Of a stretch of DNA of 64,000 bases, positions 33,251-42,056 are shown in pieces. A model generated the notes under the pieces. That model was not told the origin of the DNA. It saw only the letters and a list, made by a program, of their open reading frames with translations, and made no database searches. The stretch lies in NCBI GenBank assembly GCA_002390745.1, contig DGQK01000012.1, positions 1 through 64,000 on the forward strand, given 5' to 3'. The DNA comes from Bacteroidetes bacterium UBA4416. GTDB lineage: Bacteria > Bacteroidota > Bacteroidia > B-17B0 > Aurantibacillaceae. The stretch's first letter is position 1; every line of letters begins with the position of its first letter. The position numbers were made by a program, and so were the translations under genes.

Positions 33251-34333
33251 TTATTTTTTTAAAAACGGGATCTTGCACACTTTGGCTTTAATGGCCTTGT
33301 CCCTGATCATGATGTAAATTTCAGTATCGGCTTTCGCAAAATCCTTGTTCACGTAACCCATGCCAATGGCTTTGTTCAGGGTAGGCGACTGCGTTCCGGA
33401 AGTTACCTTGCCGATGGTGTTTCCGCTGGCATCGGCAATCAGGTAATCGTGGCGCGGGATCCCGCGGTCTATCATTTCAAAGCCCACGAGCTTTTTGCTC
33501 ACGCCATCGGCCTTTTGTTTTTCAATAGCCGCGCGGTTTGTAAAGTCTTTGGTGAATTTAGTGATCCAGCCGAGGCCTGCCTCGATAGGAGAAGTTGTGT
33601 CGTCGATGTCGTTGCCATATAAGCAAAAGCCCATCTCCAGGCGTAAGGTATCGCGCGCACCCAGCCCGATCGGCTTAATGCCGAATTCTTTTCCCGCTTC
33701 AAAAATGTCATTCCACATCTTTTCCGCATACTGGTTTTCAAAATAAAGCTCGAAGCCACCGGCGCCTGTATAGCCTGTGTTGGAGATCACTACATTGTCC
33801 ACACCGTTGAATTTCCCTTTCACAAAAGAGTAGTAAGGAATGTCGGCAAGCTTTACATCGGTCAGCTTTTGCAGCGTGTCTAAAGCCTTAGGGCCCTGAA
33901 CCGCCAGCAGGGACGTTTCTTCCGAAATGTTTTTCATGTCTACGCCCCAGGTATCGTGTTGTTTGATCCAGTTCCAGTCTTTGTCGATGTTGGAAGCGTT
34001 CACCACCAGCATGTAAGTTTTTTCATCAATGCGGTACACGATGAGGTCATCCACAATGCCGCCGTCGTTATTGGGCAGGCATGAATACTGTGCTTTTCCA
34101 TCTGTGAGCACGGACGCGTCGTTGCTGGTTACTTTCTGGATCAGGTTCAAAGCATTGTCACCTTTCAGGATGAACTCGCCCATGTGGCTTACATCAAATA
34201 CGCCTACCGCGTTACGCACGGTAGCATGTTCTTCGTTTAAGCCGGTATAGGAAACAGGCATGTTGTAGCCCGCAAACGGAACCATTTTGGCATTCAGTGA
34301 AATGTGTTTTTGTGTCAATGCTGTGTTTTTCAT
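33251..34333 (-). CDS. gcvT: Glycine cleavage system aminomethyltransferase (T protein)
   Basis: 360 residues, full length. It takes the aminomethyl group from the H protein and gives 5,10-methylenetetrahydrofolate and ammonia. Hallmarks: MVPFAGYNMPVSY, the folate-site block GVFDVSHMGEF, DDLIVYRIDEKTYMLVVNASN, SNTGYTGAGGFELYF, GLGARDTLRLEMGFCLYGNDI, and the C-terminal barrel (GKVTSGTQSPTLNKAIGMGYV). The genes for P, H and L proteins are not in this window, which is common because gcvT often stands apart in Bacteroidota. It lies 39 nt after the nucleotidyltransferase gene. Confidence 0.96.
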   Translation of the reverse strand: MKNTALTQKHISLNAKMVPFAGYNMPVSYTGLNEEHATVRNAVGVFDVSHMGEFILKGDNALNLIQKVTSNDASVLTDGKAQYSCLPNNDGGIVDDLIVYRIDEKTYMLVVNASNIDKDWNWIKQHDTWGVDMKNISEETSLLAVQGPKALDTLQKLTDVKLADIPYYSFVKGKFNGVDNVVISNTGYTGAGGFELYFENQYAEKMWNDIFEAGKEFGIKPIGLGARDTLRLEMGFCLYGNDIDDTTSPIEAGLGWITKFTKDFTNRAAIEKQKADGVSKKLVGFEMIDRGIPRHDYLIADASGNTIGKVTSGTQSPTLNKAIGMGYVNKDFAKADTEIYIMIRDKAIKAKVCKIPFLKK

Positions 34334-34372
34334 AGTGTTTGATTAAATATGCTTTTAGATTTAGTGTACATG

Positions 34373-34852
34373 TTATTCCTTTGAATTTTTATCCCTGAGT
34401 TTCTCCAGCTCCTGGATGTCAAGCTGGTCTTTTAAACGGTTGACCGCTTTTTTAGAATCTATCAATTGATTGATGTGAAAAAAGTGAACAGTGACGCCAT
34501 CAATCTCTGCTTTACCGGAAGCTTCATGGCAATCATCAAACGCTTTTTGTTCAAAGCCTTTCAACGCTGTCATTACATCCAGCCCAAATCCGGAAGGAAG
34601 CGTTATCGATGACCAGCCCGTAACAAAATCCATGTTCTGTAAATCAGGGATAGTGTCAAGCCCGATTTCCTGTAATGAAGTGTGTAAAGCCTGTCTGTTT
34701 TCTTTGGTATCTTTGATCCAGATATCAATGTCTGCCGTGAGCCTGTTATAGCCGTTTAAAATAGAGGCAAAGCCTCCGACCATGATGTATCTTAAGTTGT
34801 GTTTTTCAAAAACGCGCCACAATTCAATAAGTTCATCATCTAAACTATCCAT
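34373..34852 (-). CDS. Nucleotidyltransferase-fold protein (DUF6036/AbiEii-like)
   Basis: 159 residues. The N-terminal half shows a minimal nucleotidyltransferase core: a helix, then YIMVGGFASILNGYNRLTADIDIWI, with the GG-(x)n-DxD arrangement and the second strand block GFGLDVMTALKG carrying a further Asp. Proteins of this kind include DUF6036 members and AbiEii-type toxins, so a toxin or a housekeeping transferase are both possible. A 44-codon ORF lies 3 nt upstream and could be its partner. The C-terminal part is helical and charged (KAVNRLKDQLDIQELEKLRDKN). Confidence 0.72.
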   Translation of the reverse strand: MDSLDDELIELWRVFEKHNLRYIMVGGFASILNGYNRLTADIDIWIKDTKENRQALHTSLQEIGLDTIPDLQNMDFVTGWSSITLPSGFGLDVMTALKGFEQKAFDDCHEASGKAEIDGVTVHFFHINQLIDSKKAVNRLKDQLDIQELEKLRDKNSKE

Positions 34853-34855
34853 CTC

Positions 34856-34990
34856 TTATTTCTGGTTATGGCTTTTAGTGATCTTGGCGCTTCGAAGCAT
34901 TCTGTAAATTCGCATCAGGCGTATAAAATCCTTATACCGTTTTACATAGACTTCGTTTGGGGTTGTGTCTTTTTTGACTACAGAATCCAT
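34856..34990 (-). CDS. 44-residue basic ORF before the nucleotidyltransferase
   Basis: Small gene found by reading the gap: ATG at 34990, TAA at 34856. The product begins MDSVVKKDTTPNEVYVKRYK, continues DFIRLMRIYRMLRSAKITKS and ends HNQK. It is helical and strongly basic. It starts 9 nt after the glycosyltransferase stop and ends 3 nt before the nucleotidyltransferase ATG, so it is packed as an operon member. Both this ORF and the next begin with Met-Asp-Ser. I do not recognise the family; a partner or antitoxin role is a guess from position. Confidence 0.5.
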   Translation of the reverse strand: MDSVVKKDTTPNEVYVKRYKDFIRLMRIYRMLRSAKITKSHNQK

Positions 34991-34999
34991 GCAACAAAT

Positions 35000-36157
35000 T
35001 TAAGATTTTATTAGTGATTTCAAAACGGACAGGTACTTGTGTTTGTTAGCCTCTACAGAGTATTTTTCAACGACGGTTTGCCGCCCCGCAAGGCCCAGCT
35101 TCGCTCTTATTGCCGGATTTTCAATAAGGTACGATAAGGCTTCAAACCATTCCTCATTCGTAGACGCCAGCAGGCCGTTTGTGTTGTGCTGAATAATATC
35201 CGTATTCACACCTACCGGCGACATCACGGTTGCCACACCGCAAGCCATGTACGACAAGCCTTTCAGCCCGCACTTTCCTTTCACCCATTCATCGTCCGGC
35301 AAAGGCATGATGCCGATATCAAAGGCCTGCAGGTTTTCCACTTCCGTAGCAGCGCTCCAGTGCTTGCTGACGATCTCCAATCCGGGGTGCGTATATGAAC
35401 CCTGTCCGATCACATGGATCTCTGTTTTTCCGGGGTAGCGCTCCTGTAGCTTTTTCAGAGCCGGAACAGCCAGCTCGAAATGCTTGATGGTGCTGATGCT
35501 CCCGCTCCAGCCTATGACGATTTTTTTATCATGTTGTGTATCATGGCTGATCGCGCTATGAGGGATGGCGCAATCTCCCGCATGAGGCAAGTGCGTCGTT
35601 GTAGCTCCTTGCATTGACGGAACAGGCTTATGAAGCTCCGTGTCGATGGTCGTTGGAATGATATAAACACTCGGGTTGAAGCGGTTTGCATAGTCGGCAA
35701 GAAAAGCATTGCCGGCGATCACAGCATGAGCATGCGTAATATTACGCCTCGTTTTACCCGGGTCTTTCAGGAATTCAAATTTTTTATTCTCCGGCGAAGT
35801 ATCCAGCAGCCAGATGCTGTCATCGAAATCAAATATGACCTTATGGCGTTTGTAGAATTGCTTTTCGAACCAGGAAGAGCCAATCAGCAAAGCTTCGCGC
35901 TGTATGAAAACGAGATCGAAGTGTTTGGCCCGTTGCAGGTCTTTCCAGCGGATAAAAAACGATCTGAAAATCACGCCGGCCTTTTTGACATAATTTCCCG
36001 GGTGGTAAAACACCTGGTCGTCTTTTTCAGAAATAATTTCCGAAAGTGTCCAGTCGAATCCCTGCTCTTTAAAAAACGAAAGGTATTGCTCGAAGCGGTA
36101 ACGCTGGCTGGGTGAGCGGTTCAGACGGTGATCGGCTATAATAAGAATTTTTTTCAG
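35000..36157 (-). CDS. GT4-type glycosyltransferase with apparent CTG start
   Basis: Cytosolic or membrane-associated glycosyltransferase, GT-B fold, 385 residues if started at the CTG at 36157. That codon is followed by KKILIIADHRLNRSPSQRYR, the usual first strand and RxPSQRxRFEQY block of Bacteroidota family 1/4 transferases, and a stop lies four codons upstream, so no ATG, GTG or TTG can supply this N-terminus. The next usual start (GTG 36013) would delete it. C-terminal blocks are typical: IVIGWSGSISTIKHFELA, DIGIMPLPDDEWVKGKCGLKGLSYMACGVATVMSPVG. It follows the GH18 stop by 2 nt, so translation is probably coupled. Acceptor and sugar unknown. Confidence 0.8.
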   Translation of the reverse strand: MKKILIIADHRLNRSPSQRYRFEQYLSFFKEQGFDWTLSEIISEKDDQVFYHPGNYVKKAGVIFRSFFIRWKDLQRAKHFDLVFIQREALLIGSSWFEKQFYKRHKVIFDFDDSIWLLDTSPENKKFEFLKDPGKTRRNITHAHAVIAGNAFLADYANRFNPSVYIIPTTIDTELHKPVPSMQGATTTHLPHAGDCAIPHSAISHDTQHDKKIVIGWSGSISTIKHFELAVPALKKLQERYPGKTEIHVIGQGSYTHPGLEIVSKHWSAATEVENLQAFDIGIMPLPDDEWVKGKCGLKGLSYMACGVATVMSPVGVNTDIIQHNTNGLLASTNEEWFEALSYLIENPAIRAKLGLAGRQTVVEKYSVEANKHKYLSVLKSLIKS

Positions 36158-36159
36158 AG

Positions 36160-39159
36160 CTATTCAACGACCAGTTTTTTTGTCAGCACTTTCGTTGAGG
36201 CCTGCAAGGTAATAAAATAGATCCCTTTACTCAATCCCAACATTTTGGTATCAATGTCCAGCGTATTAATTCCTGTGCGGATCGTGATTTCCTTCATGTC
36301 AACTAATTTCCCCTGCGCATCCCTCAAGGTGTAAAAAACAGTCCCGCTTTCCGCACTGATGATGCTGAGAGTCGCTTTTGCCGTTGTTGGATTTGGATAC
36401 ATCGCCACCTCGCCAAGTAAGCTGCGTTCTTCAATCCCTGTTGTGCTTAATACTAAAATACCGTCGCTCACGATGCTGTCGCTCACCAGTCCTGCGCCGT
36501 TCATGGCCTTTACCATGGTGTAATATTTCTGCCCCGACTGGAGCGTCAGCGTTTCAGTGGCGGAGAAGTTCAATCCGTTGGCCGTCCAGGCCAGCGTATT
36601 CTGTGATCCGGGGCTGGTGCCAATGGCATAATAATAGACAGATACCCCTGAGTTGGTATCTTTGGCAGCGGTGTAATTCAGGTCGAGCTGTGTGTCAACA
36701 TAGGTCGTGTCTCTGTCATTTGCAATACCATCATTCACATTCAGATGCGTTGTCAGCGGCTTTGTCCAGTCGATGTTGACAGATTCGGTGCTGATGGCAG
36801 ACAGATTATCCATGTTATCTTTGGTGATGCTGCTGATCTTGCCTGCCGCCGCCGAAGGCGATGTGTTCTCATACCGGAGGTCTTTCGTGCCGGCAGCGCC
36901 TACCAATACAGGCGTTGAGGAAGCCCTGGAGCGGAATACTTTAAAATCATCAATTGTAAATCTGGCATTACCGCTACGGAAAGATACCGCGCTGCCCGAG
37001 GCAAAGGGGCTGCTGTCTGTCCAGGACGTCACAAAAGCATTGTTGATCCAGAGCTTCAGCTCCCCGGAAATACGGTCAAAAGAAATTTTATAATCGTAGC
37101 TCACATTCGGCGTGATGGCAAAGGTCACGGTTTTCACGACACTCAGCACATTAGCCGAATTTTTATACAGCTCGATTGTGCTGTTATCTGGCCGCATCCA
37201 GATCATGTAATTATTGCCACGGTTGCTTTGCGCAGGCGCATCGCAAAAAATATGAATCCCCGCCCTGCGCGAAGTACCTGTGCCGCCGATGGTTCCTTTG
37301 AAGCTGTACAGGTAGCGGTTGGAGAGGCTTTGCGTGACGGCGGCATACAGGTTGGTATTTGAATTCGTCTCATCGCTTTGTACTAAAGCGCCGGCAGAAA
37401 TGCTCCAGGTGCCCGATGTCGTAGGGCTTACCCATTCACTGTTCAGGGAAGCTGTGTTGAAGTCATCATTCAGAAATCCCCGGTTGCCATTGGCGCGCCA
37501 GTCGTTGCCCGTATAGTAGCTGGCCTGGTAAAAGCTTTTCTCGATGCCTGTGCCGCCCGTATTATCCGCATCTGCATAAGTCACGGTGAAATCCTGCGTG
37601 ATCCAGCCTGACGGTACCGTAACCTGCGTGGTGGGGCTGGTGTTGTCCTGGATGCAGTTCCAGATAGCCCTGAAGCCGCTTTTCACAGTAGCTCCGTCCG
37701 ATTTGAATTTTAGGGTGATGGCAGGCCCGGTGGAGTTGATGATGCCGGGCATGACCGTGCCGCTGAAAGCACCCAGCAAAGGCGCGGCCGTGCTTGCACC
37801 ATCATACAGGTAAAGAGAATCGTAGCCGGCTTCCAGGTCCATCTGGCTAAACGTCAGGCGAACTTTGCTGGTTCCTGTGGGAGCAATGGTATACACATAA
37901 GACTCGTTGTCATAATAGTTCCTTCCCGGGCCTCCCATATCATAAATGCTGTCGGTGCAGGCTACCGTAGCGCAGGTGGAAAATTTGTTGCGGATGGCCT
38001 GCCAGAAGTCCTGGTAACCGTCGTCATAACCCAGGGCCCAGATTCCGATCCCGGCCAGGCCGCGCTGGTTCACCATGTCAAACTTGCGGCTCATGCTGTA
38101 AGCGTCGTCGATCCAGCACTGCCGGTTATTGCCGCCGCTTACATAGCTGTAGTAAGGGTTGAAGCTGTTGCTTTCCCAGCGTTTATTGGCGGCAGAGTAG
38201 GTGGCAGGGTTGCTTTTTACATAAGTGAAGGTGCGTGAGGACGTGAAGTTTCCTGTAGTTGCCGAAGGCGCCGTGCCGGAGGTGGTTTCCCATTCGCGCC
38301 CATACCAGGGGAGGCCCAGCAGAAGCTTGTTGGGGGAAGCGCCCTGCTTTAAATAATACGTAATGGATTTTGATAAGGTGTAATTATAGCTTGTCTGGAA
38401 ATTGTAAAGCGGCGCTTCCGGGCCGGCAGTTGTGGACCCCGAGTAATAATAGTCGTAGCCCATAATGATGAAGTTGTCCACCACCGCATTCAGGGCCGGC
38501 ATATCGAAGCTGCTGCTCCAGTCTACCGCATAGAGGGCCATCGACACTTTATAATTCGGGTTGGCCGCATGTACCTGGTTACACAGGTTCACCATGAAAT
38601 TTTTGAAAGGCGTTTTATCGCTGCTCCCCATGCCTTCAAAGTCGATGTTAAGGCCATTGCCACCCCGGCTGTTCAGTAAATTGATGGCATTGGTAATAAA
38701 GGTTTGCTGAGCAGTGGAGCTGGCCCAGAAAGTAGAATGGCTCGCAAAGAGCGTGGCGCAAAAATGGATGTTGACGCTATGCGTTTTGGCCGCTGTCACA
38801 GCCGCGCTGGTAGCCCAGGCAAAAGAAGTATTGGTATTGTTGCCTGTCGTAGGGCTTACTGAATAATCGAAATAGCAGAAGTCGCTGAGCATGTCCCAGT
38901 CGTAGTTGGTATATACCGAGCCTACCCAGTAAGGATGCCAGCCGTATACTTTTTTGGTAAGGGTGCAGCTGCCGGTGGAAGCCGTTCTCAGGGCCGGAGT
39001 GCCTGCCCGGATGCCCTGCTGGGCGGCATTGAGGCTATCCCACTGTCCCTCCTGCCTGAGGCCGTACTGCCGGTAATGATTGCTTTGTTCCTGTATGGTA
39101 GATTGCTGCGAAAAGCCGGCAAAAGAGCTTGCCAGCAGGAAGAGCAGAATGTGTTTCAT
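36160..39159 (-). CDS. Secreted GH18 (chitinase-like) protein with CUB, lectin-like and T9SS type A domains
   Basis: 999 residues. The signal peptide is MKHILLFLLASSFAGFSQ. Residues 70-390 are a GH18 barrel (VYGWHPYWVG, FIIMGYDYYYSG, KLLLGLPWYGREWE, GIGIWALGYDDG). The catalytic DxxDxDxE motif reads NGLNIDFE (168-175): Asp173 and the acid Glu175 are kept, the first two Asp are Asn. Then come a CUB domain (about 400-505), a concanavalin-like lectin segment (about 565-735), a bacterial beta-sandwich, and a type A sorting tail (about 915-999, MYPNPTTAKATL ... KLVVE) for type IX export. It could act on chitin or peptidoglycan-type glycans. It starts an operon with the glycosyltransferase. Confidence 0.88.
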   Translation of the reverse strand: MKHILLFLLASSFAGFSQQSTIQEQSNHYRQYGLRQEGQWDSLNAAQQGIRAGTPALRTASTGSCTLTKKVYGWHPYWVGSVYTNYDWDMLSDFCYFDYSVSPTTGNNTNTSFAWATSAAVTAAKTHSVNIHFCATLFASHSTFWASSTAQQTFITNAINLLNSRGGNGLNIDFEGMGSSDKTPFKNFMVNLCNQVHAANPNYKVSMALYAVDWSSSFDMPALNAVVDNFIIMGYDYYYSGSTTAGPEAPLYNFQTSYNYTLSKSITYYLKQGASPNKLLLGLPWYGREWETTSGTAPSATTGNFTSSRTFTYVKSNPATYSAANKRWESNSFNPYYSYVSGGNNRQCWIDDAYSMSRKFDMVNQRGLAGIGIWALGYDDGYQDFWQAIRNKFSTCATVACTDSIYDMGGPGRNYYDNESYVYTIAPTGTSKVRLTFSQMDLEAGYDSLYLYDGASTAAPLLGAFSGTVMPGIINSTGPAITLKFKSDGATVKSGFRAIWNCIQDNTSPTTQVTVPSGWITQDFTVTYADADNTGGTGIEKSFYQASYYTGNDWRANGNRGFLNDDFNTASLNSEWVSPTTSGTWSISAGALVQSDETNSNTNLYAAVTQSLSNRYLYSFKGTIGGTGTSRRAGIHIFCDAPAQSNRGNNYMIWMRPDNSTIELYKNSANVLSVVKTVTFAITPNVSYDYKISFDRISGELKLWINNAFVTSWTDSSPFASGSAVSFRSGNARFTIDDFKVFRSRASSTPVLVGAAGTKDLRYENTSPSAAAGKISSITKDNMDNLSAISTESVNIDWTKPLTTHLNVNDGIANDRDTTYVDTQLDLNYTAAKDTNSGVSVYYYAIGTSPGSQNTLAWTANGLNFSATETLTLQSGQKYYTMVKAMNGAGLVSDSIVSDGILVLSTTGIEERSLLGEVAMYPNPTTAKATLSIISAESGTVFYTLRDAQGKLVDMKEITIRTGINTLDIDTKMLGLSKGIYFITLQASTKVLTKKLVVE

Positions 39160-39187
39160 GCGTCGTGTTTAGGCTAGTAAATATAGC

Positions 39188-39219
39188 AAAAAAGCCGTTA
39201 CGGATACCGCAACAGCTTT
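39188..39219 (-). terminator. Intrinsic terminator of rpmH
   Basis: On the minus strand the hairpin AAAGC.GTT.CGG - tat - CCG.AAC.GCTTT, with three one-base mismatches, is followed by a run of Ts (plus-strand A run 39188-39193). It lies 31 nt after the rpmH stop codon. Confidence 0.7.
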
Positions 39220-39249
39220 ATTAAAACTGACTGGAACGCTTTTCAGCTA

Positions 39250-39405
39250 TTATTTATGCGTTTTCTCGCTGGAAACCGTTAATTTTTTACGGCCTCTTGC
39301 CCTGCGTGCAGCTAATACACGACGACCATTTGGAGATGCCATACGCTCACGGAATCCGTGTTTGTTTCTTCTTTTACGTTGGGATGGTTGGAAAGTCCGT
39401 TTCAT
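39250..39405 (-). CDS. rpmH: 50S ribosomal protein L34
   Basis: 51 residues, very basic. It begins MKRTFQPSQRKRRNKHGFRE and continues RMASPNGRRVLAARRARGRK, the unmistakable L34 sequence, with a short tail (KLTVSSEKTHK). ATG at 39405, TAA at 39250. It has a textbook promoter upstream and a terminator downstream, so it is a single-gene unit here. The usual neighbours rnpA and dnaA are absent, as is common in Bacteroidota. Confidence 0.98.
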   Translation of the reverse strand: MKRTFQPSQRKRRNKHGFRERMASPNGRRVLAARRARGRKKLTVSSEKTHK

Positions 39406-39449
39406 GATATTAAGTAATTAATGTTAATCTCTTTTTAAATTTTGGACTG

Positions 39450-39480
39450 CAAAGATAGGGGAATTTTATAAAGTGGCAAA
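39450..39480 (-). promoter_or_regulatory. rpmH: rpmH promoter
   Basis: Minus strand TTTG (39480-39477), 19 nt, then TATCTTTG (39457-39450): a perfect match to the Bacteroidota -33/-7 pattern. It leaves a leader of roughly 40 nt before the rpmH ATG. Confidence 0.85.
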
Positions 39481-39515
39481 TTTTTTTCGGATTTTAGGTC
39501 AAAATAACGCATTTT

Positions 39516-39549
39516 TTTGATTCCCCGCGCTGGTAAAACAGTACATTTG
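39516..39549 (+). promoter_or_regulatory. Promoter of the ABC transporter gene
   Basis: TTTG (39516-39519), 22 nt, then TACATTTG (39542-39549). The ATG at 39571 is 21 nt further. The two divergent promoters (rpmH and this one) lie about 35 nt apart. Confidence 0.75.
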
Positions 39550-39570
39550 CATACTAATTTTCACGGTACC

Positions 39571-41400
39571 ATGGCAAAAGGCGTTAAGCACAAAGCGAAA
39601 GACGATATTCCCAAAGCAAGACTATCCAGAGAAAACTTCAAAAAATCCTTCCGGTTGCTCAAATACCTGGGGAAAAGTAAATGGATCTTTTTCCTGGGAA
39701 TGTTTTTTATCCTTGCAACAGCTATTGTAGGCCTCTATTTTCCGATCATGGCCGGGAAAATGTTCGGCTACCTGGGGCAAACATCCATGGCAAGCAGCAT
39801 TTTCAGGGATTCGGTGAAAGGCACAGGGCTTGAATTGCTGGTCCTGCTGTTGATACAGGGGGCGGTGTCTTTTGGCAGGGTGTTTACGTTTTCGGTGGTT
39901 ACGGAAAACATTTTAAAAGGATTAAGAAAAGATACCTTCAGCAAACTGGTACAGTTGCCGATGAGTTTTTTCTCCAAAAACCAGGTGGCCGATCTCAGCA
40001 GCCGCATCGCTACGGACGTTAATGTGATTTCAGAGGCTTTCACAACGAATATTGCGGAAGTCATCCGCCAAAGTATTGTTGGAATCGGAGGGCTGGTGCT
40101 TTTGGTCAATTACACAGGCTGGGATGTTGCCAAATGGTTTTTAGCCATTATTCCGCCCATCACCATTATTGCCATTCTTTATGGTAGGAAGATCCGCAAG
40201 TATTCGAAAGCTTTCCAGGATAAAATTGCCGAGTCCAGTGTCATTGTTTCGGAAGCGCTTACCGGGATCACGAGTGTGAAGGCGTTCACCAACGAATACC
40301 TGGAGATCAACAAATATGACGTGGTTACCAACGAGATCAGGAAATACGGCATCAAATACGGGATCATGCGCGGCGCCTTTTTTGCCTTCATCATTACCTG
40401 CATTTTCGGCTCTATCTTTTTCATCTTATACCAGATGCTGTTGCTGCTCAACGACCCCACCAGCGGCCTCACGTCTGAGAACTTCGGAATTTTCATGATG
40501 CTTTCGCTCTTCGTCGCTGCCTCCTTAGGCGGACTACCGGAACAGCTGGCTTCTATTCAGAGGGCCCTGGGCGCTACCGACCGTGTATTTGAAATCATTG
40601 ACGAGAAACATGAAGAGATCGACCTTCGCCAGGAGCAGGGCAGCCAGCCCGAACGTCTGAAAGGCGATATCGAATTCAAAAACATCCGCTTTACATATCC
40701 TACCCGTCCTGATTTTACAGTCCTGCGCAATATTTCCTTCCACGCGAAGCCGGGAGAAACCGTAGCTCTCGTGGGAAGCAGCGGAAGCGGCAAGTCTACG
40801 CTCGCTTCACTGGCCCTGCGTTTTTACGAGCCTGACAGCGGCGAGTACCTCATCGACGGAAAAAAATCCTCCGACTATGAGCTCACCGAGCTGCGCGAAC
40901 AGATGGCCATCGTGCCACAGGACGTGTTGTTATTCGGTGGAACCATCCGGGAAAACATTTTATACGGAAGGCCCAATGCTTCGGAAGAGGAAATCATCAG
41001 CGCAGCCAAACAAGCCAACGCTTATGATTTCATCATGAGCTTTCCGGATAAATTTGAAACACGCGTGGGCGACCGTGGCATTCAGCTGTCGGGCGGGCAG
41101 CGCCAGCGTGTAGCCATTGCAAGGGCCGTGCTCAAAAATCCTTCGATCCTGATCCTGGACGAAGCTACCAGCAGCCTCGACAGCGAGAGCGAGCGCCTGG
41201 TGCAGGACGCCCTCGATAAGCTCATGGTAGGCAGGACTTCTATTGTCATTGCACACCGCTTATCTACGATCCGTAATGCCGATAAAATTGTGGTATTGCA
41301 AAAAGGTGAAGTCGTGGAAACCGGCACGCACAAAGAGCTCATTACGCAAGACCAGGGTTTGTACTACAAACTCAGCAAAATCCAGTACGAGTTGCAGTAG
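39571..41400 (+). CDS. MsbA-like ABC exporter (fused membrane and ATPase domains)
   Basis: 609 residues from the ATG at 39571, which fits the promoter; the frame also opens at an ATG at 39517 inside the -33 region, so that start is rejected. A six-helix membrane domain covers about residues 40-340. The ATPase domain has Walker A GSSGSGKST, the Q-loop (IVPQDVLLFGGTIRENILYG), the signature LSGGQRQRVAIARA, Walker B ILILDEATSSLD and the H-loop IVIAHRLSTIR. It works as a dimer; such exporters carry lipids such as lipid A core, or drugs. The substrate cannot be read from the sequence. Confidence 0.93.
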   Translation: MAKGVKHKAKDDIPKARLSRENFKKSFRLLKYLGKSKWIFFLGMFFILATAIVGLYFPIMAGKMFGYLGQTSMASSIFRDSVKGTGLELLVLLLIQGAVSFGRVFTFSVVTENILKGLRKDTFSKLVQLPMSFFSKNQVADLSSRIATDVNVISEAFTTNIAEVIRQSIVGIGGLVLLVNYTGWDVAKWFLAIIPPITIIAILYGRKIRKYSKAFQDKIAESSVIVSEALTGITSVKAFTNEYLEINKYDVVTNEIRKYGIKYGIMRGAFFAFIITCIFGSIFFILYQMLLLLNDPTSGLTSENFGIFMMLSLFVAASLGGLPEQLASIQRALGATDRVFEIIDEKHEEIDLRQEQGSQPERLKGDIEFKNIRFTYPTRPDFTVLRNISFHAKPGETVALVGSSGSGKSTLASLALRFYEPDSGEYLIDGKKSSDYELTELREQMAIVPQDVLLFGGTIRENILYGRPNASEEEIISAAKQANAYDFIMSFPDKFETRVGDRGIQLSGGQRQRVAIARAVLKNPSILILDEATSSLDSESERLVQDALDKLMVGRTSIVIAHRLSTIRNADKIVVLQKGEVVETGTHKELITQDQGLYYKLSKIQYELQ

Positions 41401-41450
41401 TTTTACCGGGGCTGTTGACTCAGCTTAAACAAATTAAAAAATCCGGAATG

Positions 41451-42056
41451 ATGTATATTCACCAAATTAGTGTAGTGTCCTTTGGCATAATGCTAATCGT
41501 TTTGTTGGATGGGTGTAATAAGAAAAAAGACCCGGTAATAACGGAGCCTGCACCATCTTATTGTAAGCTCTATACCACAGTCAGTACAGATACCGATTAC
41601 ATCCCACATCATAGAGATAACCGGTGGGGCTATTGTTCAGGCGATGTAAACATGGCCGGGTATGATGCTACCGTTACATGGGATAGTGTAATTGGCACAA
41701 GCCTTTATTTCGACAGGTTATTTCACACAAATTCAAGTCACGCTCCCTCCGCTTATTATCCTGAAAGGTGGCGCATGGATTCAGTTGGGAATTACTACCG
41801 CATGACCTATTGGAATGAATATAAAGATACGCTTCTGCTCATCAAACCCTCAGCATCCAATGGTGATACGCTTTATCGGGATGCCACAAAACATCTCCGG
41901 GTTATTTTAATTAATAAAAATGAAACGGTAGAAACTATCCCCGGCTGTTACCATGTGCTCGAGCAGGGTGACTACGAGGCTCATCATTACTACAAAAAAG
42001 GAATAGGCGAGCTTTATTTTAAGGCATTTACGCTGAGTAATGCCATCATTCGGTAA
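41451..42056 (+). CDS. Lipoprotein of unknown function
   Basis: About 201 residues. The ATG at 41451 (or the one directly before it) opens a lipoprotein signal, IMLIVLLDGC, with the lipidated Cys followed by NKKKD. The mature part is rich in aromatic residues and Asp/Thr (YIPHHRDNRWGYCSGDV, YPERWRMDSVGNYYRMTYW) with no motif I recognise. Its AT content is higher than that of the neighbouring genes. Its end overlaps the end of the convergent ybeY by 11 nt. Confidence 0.65.
   Translation: MYIHQISVVSFGIMLIVLLDGCNKKKDPVITEPAPSYCKLYTTVSTDTDYIPHHRDNRWGYCSGDVNMAGYDATVTWDSVIGTSLYFDRLFHTNSSHAPSAYYPERWRMDSVGNYYRMTYWNEYKDTLLLIKPSASNGDTLYRDATKHLRVILINKNETVETIPGCYHVLEQGDYEAHHYYKKGIGELYFKAFTLSNAIIR

Noticed and set aside
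39517..39570. Upstream ATG for the ABC transporter
   Set aside because: It lies inside the -33 element of the promoter; the ATG at 39571 is the first one behind the predicted transcript start.
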